Below are positions 1 through 5,405 of a stretch of 11,088 bases of DNA, piece after piece. A program made the position numbers and the translations under genes. The stretch is taken from NCBI GenBank assembly GCA_024278725.1, contig JAJRSQ010000422.1, positions 1-11,088 of the forward strand, given 5' to 3'. The notes beneath the pieces were generated by a model that was given only the letters and a program-made list of their open reading frames with translations, searched no databases and was not told the DNA's origin. Numbering within the stretch: the first letter of the stretch is position 1; each line of letters opens with the position of its first letter. The stretch is from Chloroflexota bacterium. GTDB taxonomy: Bacteria; Chloroflexota; Anaerolineae; 4572-78.

Positions 1-195
1 AGGGGCGATTTGCGAGCCGCTCTTACGCATTTTCTTCCGGTTTTAACGAAAATCGGTGGCGTTGTAGGGGCACGCTGCAGCGTGCCCCTACATTTCCTGC
101 GCAAAGTATTGTTTGTCAAGCGACTTTGCAACAGCCCTGACCGGGGCGCTGTTCATTCTATTTGAAAATACACCGATTTTTTTATGAGGGCAACT
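1..195. other. Non-coding leader region with hairpins
   Basis: I see no convincing coding sequence here; the tail of an upstream gene cannot be excluded. An 8-bp hairpin (arms 37-44 and 49-56, loop AACG, one G-T pair) precedes the perfect palindrome annotated at 63-92. A further inverted repeat GCAAAGT/ACTTTGC lies at 101-107 and 123-129. Another stem, AACAGC (130-135) with GCTGTT (148-153), has a GC-rich inner part. None is followed directly by a long T run, so calling any of them a terminator would be a guess. The motif ACTTTGCAA occurs twice (123-131 and 193-201). Confidence 0.5.
63..92. repeat. 30-bp perfect palindrome, GTAGGGGCA repeat family
   Basis: The 15-base arms are exactly complementary, and the centre is CTGCAG. 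The ends read TGTAGGGGCA and its complement. The same outer sequence GTAGGGGCA recurs on the minus strand at 8802-8810, where it caps a different inner hairpin. The element therefore looks like one member of a dispersed family with conserved ends and variable core. As RNA it would form a very stable hairpin in either direction. Confidence 0.75.
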
Positions 196-225
196 TTGCA
201 ATATCAACGTGCGCCGTGGCATAAT
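196..225 (+). promoter_or_regulatory. Sigma70-like promoter for the 88-aa gene
   Basis: A -35 box TTGCAA (196-201) is followed after 18 bases by a -10 box CATAAT (220-225). Transcription would start near 232, about 26 bases ahead of the ATG at 258. A GGAGG ribosome binding site lies at 247-251. Confidence 0.55.
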
Positions 226-257
226 GATGACATCACATGGGCAAACGGAGGTTTTTT

Positions 258-524
258 ATGGCAACTGTTTTTGAAGCGGTGACGATTGACGGGGTGGAAC
301 TCCACCATACTTTTCGGGGGCACAATGAGGCGGTAGAAGTGTACACCTACCAAGCCGAAAATGTGACCTTCAACCTGTATAAACCGGCGAATGACCGGCA
401 CTGGCATTGCGATTGGGTCACATCATATCATCGGGAAGTCATCCCCTTGCCGGGGGACACCGAAAATACCGACAGTATGTTGCGAGCGTTTGCGGCAATT
501 TTGAAGGCGCGCGGCGTGGCGTGA
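258..524 (+). CDS. Hypothetical protein, 88 aa
   Basis: I do not recognise this protein. The start at ATG 258 is chosen because a GGAGG ribosome binding site sits six bases upstream and a plausible promoter lies before it. An in-frame ATG at 237 would add seven residues but has no such site. The product is small, soluble-looking and acidic, without signal peptide or membrane segment. It is rich in His, Trp and Tyr in the middle (a HWHCDW stretch around residues 47-52, then a SYHRE stretch) and ends in an Ala-rich helix-like segment. Its TGA stop (522-524) directly abuts the stop of the convergent holA gene with no intergenic base. Good translation signals make it likely real; its function is unknown. 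Confidence 0.6.
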   Translation: MATVFEAVTIDGVELHHTFRGHNEAVEVYTYQAENVTFNLYKPANDRHWHCDWVTSYHREVIPLPGDTENTDSMLRAFAAILKARGVA

Positions 525-1499
525 TTATCGCACGCCGCACAGGCGGCTGATGAGGGTATCAAGCGCGAGGGTTTGTTCGATTTCGCCGGTTTTGATGGCG
601 ACATCGGTATCGCGCAGAATGCCGAAGATTTGCACCAGCCGCTCGATGGAGAAATTGCGGGCTTCTTTCAGCCGCATTTTGGCGGCATAATCGCTGCGCC
701 AGCCTTTTTCGCGGGCAATCTGCGCGGGCGTCAGTCCCGCCTCCGCCATGCTTTTCACTTCCAGCAACCCCCGAAACTGGCTGGCGATGCCCGCCAGAAT
801 CGCCAGCGGATTCTGCCCCTCTTCCAACCGCTTGTGCAATTGGTCGAGCGCCAACCGCGTATCGCGCCGCCCGATGGCGTTTGCCATCGCAAACGTCTCC
901 GAATCGGCGGTATAGGGGCACAGCAATTCCACATCCGCCAGGGTGACGGGGCGAGAATCGCCGACATAGAGCAGCAACTTTTCAATTTCATTGTCGAGCG
1001 CGCGCAAATCATCGCCCACCACATTGGCGAGCGCCTGCCCCGCTCGAAATTCCATCTTGCCGCCCTTTTGCTGCACCCGTTTTTCAATCCACTTGGGCAG
1101 GGTTTGTTTTTGGGGCACGCCGAAATAATGCACACAATTTTTATGCACCATCCCGAATTTCAAAACGGGATGGCTTTTCTTTAAATCAACCGTATCCCAA
1201 AAAACAAGCTCGGTGGTTTCCGGCATATTTTTCAGCGCGCTGATGAGCGTCTCGGCAACGTCGGCATCATTTTTGTTGCGCCCCAAACGGCTCAAAAAGT
1301 TGGAAACGATGACCAGCCGTTTGGGCGACAAAAAGGGCAGCGCGTTAATGGCGTTGATGATGTCGCTGACGGTGGCGGTTTTGCCGTCAACTTCCGTGGT
1401 ATTCAAATCCAGCATATCGGGCGTGCCGATGGCGCGTTTAATTTTTGTCAACGCTTCTTTGGCGGAAAAATCATCCTGCCCGTGAAAAATGTAAAACAT
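525..1499 (-). CDS. holA: DNA polymerase III delta subunit
   Basis: This is the clamp-loader delta subunit, which opens the beta sliding clamp during DNA replication. The 324-aa product has the expected family length (about 330-345). It shows an N-terminal segment beginning MFYIFHGQDDF, which replaces the P-loop region of AAA+ relatives. It also has a conserved VGDDLRALDNEIEKLLLY region near the middle, a FAMANAIGRRD motif, and a C-terminal collar-domain motif containing PLAILAGIASQFRGLLE. The ATG at 1499 is chosen because homologues begin at this point. The open frame continues upstream to about 1778, but that part only overlaps the DUF6391 gene out of frame. The gene starts two bases after the stop of the DUF6391 gene, so both are probably read from one transcript. 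Its stop is adjacent to that of the convergent 88-aa gene. Confidence 0.93.
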   Translation of the reverse strand: MFYIFHGQDDFSAKEALTKIKRAIGTPDMLDLNTTEVDGKTATVSDIINAINALPFLSPKRLVIVSNFLSRLGRNKNDADVAETLISALKNMPETTELVFWDTVDLKKSHPVLKFGMVHKNCVHYFGVPQKQTLPKWIEKRVQQKGGKMEFRAGQALANVVGDDLRALDNEIEKLLLYVGDSRPVTLADVELLCPYTADSETFAMANAIGRRDTRLALDQLHKRLEEGQNPLAILAGIASQFRGLLEVKSMAEAGLTPAQIAREKGWRSDYAAKMRLKEARNFSIERLVQIFGILRDTDVAIKTGEIEQTLALDTLISRLCGVR

Positions 1500-1501
1500 A
1501 A

Positions 1502-2011
1502 TTATTGCCGTGTACTCACGCGGTGAACGGTCATTTGGCTGTTTTTGGTGCGGGTGATGCCGGTGATTTCCAGCGAAGCGGGGTTGCCGGTCACGGTGTA
1601 CCGTTCCTGCAACAGCAGCCCCAACGGTTGCGACAAAATAGCGGCAACCGTCGCCGCCATAATTGTCTGCGGCACGGCTCCCCAGCGGAAGCGTTTGCCC
1701 GGTTTCCCCCCAAAACTGATGGCGGCGAATGATGCCAGCCCGCTGAGGATGCCGGTGGTGGCTAAAATTGTGCCGCACCGGGGATGGACGGCTAAATCGG
1801 CGTGCCCGGCGCGCAGACGGCGCAACGCTTCGTGCGCGGCATCCGTCACCACATTAGTGGAAACGTTGCCATACAGCGTGAAGCCGCCCATATCGCTGCG
1901 TCCCACCAGCGATAGATGCGGCACGCGCTCGGAAAGGACGTGGATGGTGGCGTGCTCCAAGCCGTGATTGCGTCGGATGTTGATGAACGGATAAATATCA
2001 GTCAAGCCCAT
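1502..2011 (-). CDS. DUF6391 family membrane protein
   Basis: This 169-aa protein resembles the DUF6391 family of Chloroflexota and cyanobacteria; function unknown. The N-terminal part carries a conserved HGLEHATIH motif (residues 16-24), a GRSDMGGFTLYGN segment (37-49) and HPRCGT (76-81). Two hydrophobic segments follow (about 80-100 and 112-134) and probably span the membrane, then a short polar tail. The clustered His, Glu and Cys residues in the N-terminal half suggest metal binding or a protease-like site, but that is only inference. The start at 2011 is supported by an AGGA ribosome binding site about eight bases upstream. The gene lies two bases before holA, and the pair forms a small operon. 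The family assignment is from memory of the motif and was not searched. Confidence 0.72.
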   Translation of the reverse strand: MGLTDIYPFINIRRNHGLEHATIHVLSERVPHLSLVGRSDMGGFTLYGNVSTNVVTDAAHEALRRLRAGHADLAVHPRCGTILATTGILSGLASFAAISFGGKPGKRFRWGAVPQTIMAATVAAILSQPLGLLLQERYTVTGNPASLEITGITRTKNSQMTVHRVSTRQ

Positions 2012-2065
2012 AGTGTTTTCCTGTGTGCAACATTTGGTAGTGGCTCAATCGTAAGTGATAGCGAC

Positions 2066-2144
2066 TGTCATTGCGAGCCGAAGGCGAAGCAATCCTCATC
2101 AATGGAGTACGGAGATTGCTTCGGGCTACGCCCTCGCAATGACA
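2066..2144. repeat. REP-like palindromic element, copy 1
   Basis: This is a 79-base imperfect palindrome. The ends TGTCATTGCGAG (2066-2077) and CTCGCAATGACA (2133-2144) are perfectly complementary. Inside them GAAGCAATC (2086-2094) pairs with GATTGCTTC (2114-2122). A second copy in the same orientation lies at 8632-8730. It is non-autonomous and contains no gene. The type is widely dispersed in bacterial genomes and resembles elements moved in trans by REP-associated tyrosine transposases; no such transposase is in this window. Confidence 0.8.
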
Positions 2145-2243
2145 TATCCCTTGCTTCTGTGCCATTACTCAACATTTTATGACAATATTCTACAAAGAAA
2201 TCACCGATTGAGCGAATTTACCCGCGCGCCGTTTGGGTGTAAT

Positions 2244-2272
2244 TTGCCAGTTACGGAAAAATCTGGCAAAAT
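2244..2272 (+). promoter_or_regulatory. Promoter of tRNA-Sec, with overlapping inverted repeat
   Basis: A -35 box TTGCCA (2244-2249) and a -10 box CAAAAT (2267-2272) are 17 bases apart. They would start transcription around 2279, eight bases before the tRNA. An exact inverted repeat TTTGCCAG (2243-2250) and CTGGCAAA (2263-2270) overlaps both boxes, a layout compatible with an operator. Confidence 0.5.
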
Positions 2273-2286
2273 CAGCGCGTACCTGT

Positions 2287-2382
2287 GGGAATGAATCGTC
2301 CCCGGTGGGGCGCCTGGTCTTCAAAATCAGTGGGCGGCGGCGAGCAGCCGGCGTCGGTGGGTTCGACTCCCATTCATTCCCG
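2287..2382 (+). tRNA. selC: tRNA-Sec (anticodon UCA)
   Basis: The sequence folds as a bacterial selenocysteine tRNA. The acceptor stem has eight perfect pairs (2287-2294 with 2374-2381). The D stem has six pairs closing a four-base loop (2297-2312). The anticodon stem has five pairs with loop CTTCAAA and anticodon TCA at 2321-2323. The variable arm is 26 bases (2331-2356), with a stem of about eight pairs and one mismatch closing loop GAGCA. The T stem has five pairs with loop TTCGACT (2357-2373). The 8+5 acceptor/T-stem arrangement, long D stem and long extra arm are diagnostic of bacterial tRNA-Sec. The discriminator base is G at 2382. The CCA end is not encoded, because CCT follows. It has its own promoter and terminator. 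The genome should therefore also carry selA, selB and selD, none of which is here. Confidence 0.96.
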
Positions 2383-2405
2383 CCTAAAAACCTATTTTCA
2401 GGGTT

Positions 2406-2436
2406 GGAGATTGACTCGGTCAATCTCCATTTTTTT
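2406..2436 (+). terminator. Intrinsic terminator after tRNA-Sec
   Basis: A perfect 10-bp stem GGAGATTGAC/GTCAATCTCC (2406-2415 and 2419-2428) with loop TCG is followed by A and seven T (2430-2436). It would end the tRNA-Sec transcript 24 bases downstream of the mature tRNA. The GGAGATTG/CAATCTCC part of the stem equals the core of the REP-like elements elsewhere in the window. Confidence 0.88.
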
Positions 2437-2465
2437 GACCCCGGTCAGTAGCAAAGGAAATTTTT

Positions 2466-3284
2466 ATGGCAGACAAAGAACTCGTTTTACTGAAACTCGG
2501 CGGCGCAATCATCACCGATAAAACCCAGCCGAACACACCGAACCTCGCGGTGCTGAAACGGCTGGCGGCGGAAATCAAATCGGCGCTGGATGCGCGGGGG
2601 GATGGGCTGGGGCTCATCATCGGGCACGGTTCCGGCAGTTTCGGGCACGTTGCCGCCGCGAAATATAAAACGACACAGGGCGATTTGGGCACGGAAAGCT
2701 GGCGCGGGCTGGTAGAAGTGACCGCCGCCGCCAGCCGGTTGAATCGAATTGTGATGGATGTGTTGCTGGATGCCGGTATCCCGGCGATCCATTTTCAGCC
2801 GTTTGCCAGCGCCCGCACCCGCAAAGACCAGTTGATGTACATGGAAACATACTCGCTCAAAGCGGTGCTGGAGCATGGACTCGTGCCGGTGGTGTACGGC
2901 GATGCCGCCATTGACGCGGTGCAGGGCATGAATATCGTCTCCACTGAAAAAATCTTCGACAATTTGGCGCGGGAATTGAACCCGGAACGAATTTTGCTGG
3001 CGAGCGATGTGGCAGGCGTTTTCACCGCCGACCCCAAAACCGACCCCAATGCGGAATTGATTGAGGATATCGACTCAAGCAATTGGGATGCTGTCGTCGC
3101 GTCGCTCGGCGGGGCGCAAACGGCGGATGTGACCGGCGGGATGTTCACCAAAGTGCGCGACATCTACCATTTAACGCTGGCGATGCCCCCCATGCAGGCG
3201 ATGATTTTCAGCGGGCTGGAACCGGGCAACGTGGAAAACGCACTGCTCGGCAACGCCGCCGATTTCGGGACGTTGATAAATTAG
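2466..3284 (+). CDS. Isopentenyl phosphate kinase
   Basis: This enzyme phosphorylates isopentenyl phosphate with ATP to isopentenyl diphosphate, the last step of the alternative mevalonate pathway. The 272-aa protein is an amino acid kinase family member. It has K10-L-G-G with the following ITDK, a GHGSGSFGH motif (53-61) whose last His (H61) matches the family's hallmark catalytic His, ASDVAGVF around 179-186, and a D-V-T-G-G-M motif (221-226). Length matches archaeal and Chloroflexota IPKs (about 245-270). The ATG at 2466 has AAGGA seven bases upstream. No clear separate promoter lies between the tRNA-Sec terminator and this gene, so it may depend on terminator read-through or a non-canonical promoter. 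The stop codon lies inside a short AGCTTTCAGC repeat. Glutamate 5-kinase is the main alternative, but H61 and overall pattern favour IPK. Confidence 0.88.
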   Translation: MADKELVLLKLGGAIITDKTQPNTPNLAVLKRLAAEIKSALDARGDGLGLIIGHGSGSFGHVAAAKYKTTQGDLGTESWRGLVEVTAAASRLNRIVMDVLLDAGIPAIHFQPFASARTRKDQLMYMETYSLKAVLEHGLVPVVYGDAAIDAVQGMNIVSTEKIFDNLARELNPERILLASDVAGVFTADPKTDPNAELIEDIDSSNWDAVVASLGGAQTADVTGGMFTKVRDIYHLTLAMPPMQAMIFSGLEPGNVENALLGNAADFGTLIN

Positions 3285-3313
3285 CTTTCAGCGGTCAGCT
3301 TTCAGCTTTCGGC
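3283..3313. repeat. Short AGCTTTCAGC direct repeats
   Basis: AGCTTTCAGC occurs at 3283-3292 and again at 3297-3306, separated by GGTC. A degenerate overlapping third unit, AGCTTTCGGC, occupies 3304-3313. The first unit overlaps the TAG stop codon of the IPK gene (3282-3284). It fills most of the 68-base gap between two convergent genes. No terminator hairpin was seen in this gap. Confidence 0.65.
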
Positions 3314-3352
3314 GGGGAGTTGAATCCGTCCGCTCGTCAGTTCCGACAACGC

Positions 3353-3913
3353 TTACGCGAAACCGGAGACCGCCGAAACAGGGAATATCAGCGTGAGCCG
3401 AACCTCTGCGGCGAAATCCTCCGCCGTAATTTTCCCCTCATATTGCCCGACCAACCGCCGCACCGGCTCGTAAAAATGGTACGGCAACGCCACCGAAACC
3501 TCCCGCCTTTCCACCTTTTCGGCGCGCGGCACTTCCGCCAGCACCAATTGCGCCGCCTCGGTGTACGCCTTCACCAGCCCCCCCGTGCCGAGCTTCGTGC
3601 CGCCAAAATAGCGCGTCGTCACCACCGTCACATCCCCCAAGCCGCTGCCGCGCACCACCGCCAGCGTCGGCTTGCCCGCCGTCCCCGACGGCTCGCCCGC
3701 GTCGGTCATGCCATGCACCACCGATGCCCCATATCCCACCGCAAACGCATACACGTGATGCGACGCATCGGGATAACGGCGGCTAATCTCGGCAATGAAG
3801 GCGCGGGCATCGTCCACCGTGGGCGTGAACATCACATTGCTGATGAACCGCGAACGGCGAATGACGATTTCAATTTCATGCGTCCCCGCAGGGATGGGAT
3901 AGCGGTCAGACAT
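3353..3913 (-). CDS. yigZ: YigZ/IMPACT (UPF0029) family protein
   Basis: This 186-aa protein belongs to the YigZ/YvyE family, the bacterial relatives of the eukaryotic translation-control protein IMPACT. Its precise biochemical role in bacteria is not settled. It shows the SRFI motif (21-24), DAGEPSGTAGKP (71-82) and the family signature running from T100-R-Y-F-G-G-T-K through G109-T-G-G-L-V-K-A-Y117. The C-terminal 60 or so residues would be the small ferredoxin-like DUF1949 domain. It is slightly shorter than typical members (about 200-210). The start at 3913 is backed by GGAG five bases upstream. It is divergent from the phosphatase-kinase operon and convergent with the IPK gene. Confidence 0.92.
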   Translation of the reverse strand: MSDRYPIPAGTHEIEIVIRRSRFISNVMFTPTVDDARAFIAEISRRYPDASHHVYAFAVGYGASVVHGMTDAGEPSGTAGKPTLAVVRGSGLGDVTVVTTRYFGGTKLGTGGLVKAYTEAAQLVLAEVPRAEKVERREVSVALPYHFYEPVRRLVGQYEGKITAEDFAAEVRLTLIFPVSAVSGFA

Positions 3914-3943
3914 ACCAACTCCGGGCGATAATTTCTACCCAAA

Positions 3944-3970
3944 AGTATATCATCGTTCCCCAAAAAACAA
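3944..3970 (-). promoter_or_regulatory. Possible yigZ promoter
   Basis: On the minus strand a good -10 box TATACT (3944-3949) lies upstream of yigZ. The best -35 is a T-rich TTGTTT (3965-3970) at a short 15-base spacing, so only the -10 is well supported. Confidence 0.4.
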
Positions 3971-3995
3971 AATCTCACAAAACCATACCCCCGTC

Positions 3996-4024
3996 TTGTC
4001 AATCGGAATAGTTGTTGTTATACT
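3996..4024 (+). promoter_or_regulatory. Promoter of the phosphatase-kinase operon
   Basis: TTGTCA (3996-4001) and TATACT (4019-4024) are 17 bases apart, an excellent sigma70-type match. Transcription would begin near 4031. This decides the start of the first gene: the in-frame ATG near 3996 lies in the -35 box and cannot be translated from this transcript, whereas ATG 4053 can. Confidence 0.7.
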
Positions 4025-4052
4025 CCCCGAAACTTTTTTATGCGCTTTGCTT

Positions 4053-4520
4053 ATGATTAATGTCCTTTTTATCTGTTTGGGAAATATTTGCCGCTCACCG
4101 ATGGCGGAAGCGGTATTCGCCGATATGGTCGCCGCCGCCGGAAAAAGCGGCGACATCGCGGTTGACTCTGCGGGGACAGCCGGCTACCATGTTGGTGAAC
4201 GCCCGCATCCCGGTACGCGGCGCGTTCTGGCGGCGCACGACCATTTGTATGACGGGCGCGCCCGGCAACTCACCCGCGCCGATTTGGAGCGATTCGATTA
4301 TTTGATAGCGCTGGATTCCAGCAATAAAGATGATGTGGAACGGATGTTGGCACGTGACGGCATTCAAAAGACGGTGTACCGTCTGCTCGATTTTGCCCCT
4401 GACATTGCCGAAAGCGACGTCCCCGACCCGTATTATTCCGGCAAATTCGAGCAAGTTTATCAACTGGTCTCAGCAGGATGTCAAGGTCTGCTGGCACACA
4501 TCATCACCAACTCAAAGTAA
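4053..4520 (+). CDS. Low-molecular-weight protein-tyrosine phosphatase
   Basis: This 155-aa cysteine phosphatase has the P-loop C8-L-G-N-I-C-R14-S at its N-terminus and the general-acid motif D125-P-Y-Y near the C-terminus, both in the family positions. Length is typical (about 150-160). ATG 4053 is chosen because homologues begin a few residues before the P-loop and the predicted transcript starts near 4031. No strong ribosome binding site is visible. One base separates its stop from the start of the fructosamine-kinase gene. In Thermus thermophilus and other bacteria, LMW-PTPs preceding FN3K homologues dephosphorylate protein ribulosamine 5-phosphates as well as phosphotyrosine. I therefore infer a deglycation role here rather than, or in addition to, tyrosine dephosphorylation. 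Confidence 0.93.
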   Translation: MINVLFICLGNICRSPMAEAVFADMVAAAGKSGDIAVDSAGTAGYHVGERPHPGTRRVLAAHDHLYDGRARQLTRADLERFDYLIALDSSNKDDVERMLARDGIQKTVYRLLDFAPDIAESDVPDPYYSGKFEQVYQLVSAGCQGLLAHIITNSK

Positions 4521-4521
4521 T

Positions 4522-5379
4522 ATGCTCCCCTCTCCACTGCGAAACCACATTCAAACTCACTTTCACACTGAAATTACCGCCAGCAACGCCGTTGGCGGGG
4601 GAGACATCAACCAAGCCGCCCGCATCGACCTGTCAAACGGACAGACGATTTTCGCCAAATGGCACGCCTCGCCGCCGCCGGGGATGTTCGCCGCCGAAGC
4701 CTTCGGGCTGGAATTGCTGGCGCAGGCGCGTGCGCTCCGCGTGCCGCAGGTCTATTTTCACACTGAAAATTACCTGGTGATGACATGGCTGGGGCGCGGA
4801 GCTGCCCCCACGCGCGCGGTTGACCTCCGTTTGGGGGAAGGGCTGGCGCAGCAGCACCGTTTTTCTGCGGAACGATATGGGCTGCCGCGCGATAATTTTT
4901 GCGGATTGACGCCTCAACGGAACACGCCCACCGAAAATTGGGTGACATTCTTCGGCACGCACCGTCTGGGGGCGCAAATGGAACTGGCGAGTCGGCGTGG
5001 TCATCTGCCCACCGAGCGCGCGAAACGGCTGGAACGGCTCATCGCCCGGTTGGGCGATTTTCTCCCGGCGCATCCTCCCGTTTCGCTGTTGCACGGCGAT
5101 TTGTGGGGCGGCAACCGGCTCGTCACCGCCGCCGGCGAACCGGCGCTGATTGACCCGGCGGTATATTTCGGCGACCGCGAAGCCGATTTGGCATTCACGG
5201 AACTATTCGGCGGATTTTCCGTCGCCTTTTATGAGGCGTATCGCGCATCTTGGGCGCTTGAAGCGGGTTATCATACCCGTAAACACATTTACAATTTATA
5301 TCACCTGCTGAATCATCTGAACCTTTTTGGCGAAAGTTACGGCAGGCAGGTTGATGCAGTCTTAAAAAAATACACCTAA
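4522..5379 (+). CDS. Fructosamine/ribulosamine kinase family protein
   Basis: This 285-aa protein belongs to the fructosamine-3-kinase family (FN3K, Pfam Fructosamin_kin). The N-terminal lobe shows GGGDINQAARI (28-38). The catalytic loop is H191-G-D193-L-W-G-G-N198, and the metal-binding motif is I-D211-P followed by YFGDREADLA, all typical. Family enzymes phosphorylate ketosamines on proteins at C3, which makes the adduct unstable so that it falls off. Most bacterial members characterised prefer ribulosamines or erythrulosamines. The start ATG lies one base after the stop of the phosphatase gene, so translation is probably coupled; a separate ribosome binding site is not obvious. The next gene follows after 26 bases. 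Confidence 0.92.
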   Translation: MLPSPLRNHIQTHFHTEITASNAVGGGDINQAARIDLSNGQTIFAKWHASPPPGMFAAEAFGLELLAQARALRVPQVYFHTENYLVMTWLGRGAAPTRAVDLRLGEGLAQQHRFSAERYGLPRDNFCGLTPQRNTPTENWVTFFGTHRLGAQMELASRRGHLPTERAKRLERLIARLGDFLPAHPPVSLLHGDLWGGNRLVTAAGEPALIDPAVYFGDREADLAFTELFGGFSVAFYEAYRASWALEAGYHTRKHIYNLYHLLNHLNLFGESYGRQVDAVLKKYT

Positions 5380-5405
5380 AATTGAAAGTCACACCAGAGG
5401 ATGTT

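Noticed and set aside
258..1184. Possible selenoprotein: the frame of the 88-aa gene continues after its TGA (522-524) to 1184
   Set aside because: The genome has tRNA-Sec, so this was considered. The extension, however, lies entirely antisense to holA, reads as a shadow frame, and has no recognisable domain or obvious Cys/Sec context at the TGA.
525..1778. A longer 417-aa form of the holA product
   Set aside because: The extra N-terminal part overlaps the DUF6391 gene in another frame and lacks homology to delta subunits; the family start is at 1499.
2055..2294. Open frames across the REP-like elements (also 8611-8862)
   Set aside because: They are made largely of repeat sequence, without ribosome binding sites or homology.
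2287..3284. A functional link between tRNA-Sec and the adjacent isoprenoid kinase, for example tRNA geranylation or prenylation
   Set aside because: A strong terminator separates the two genes and no shared regulation is visible; adjacency alone is not evidence.
3996..4052. An upstream start for the LMW-PTP at 3996
   Set aside because: That codon lies in the -35 box of the operon promoter; the transcript would start near 4031.
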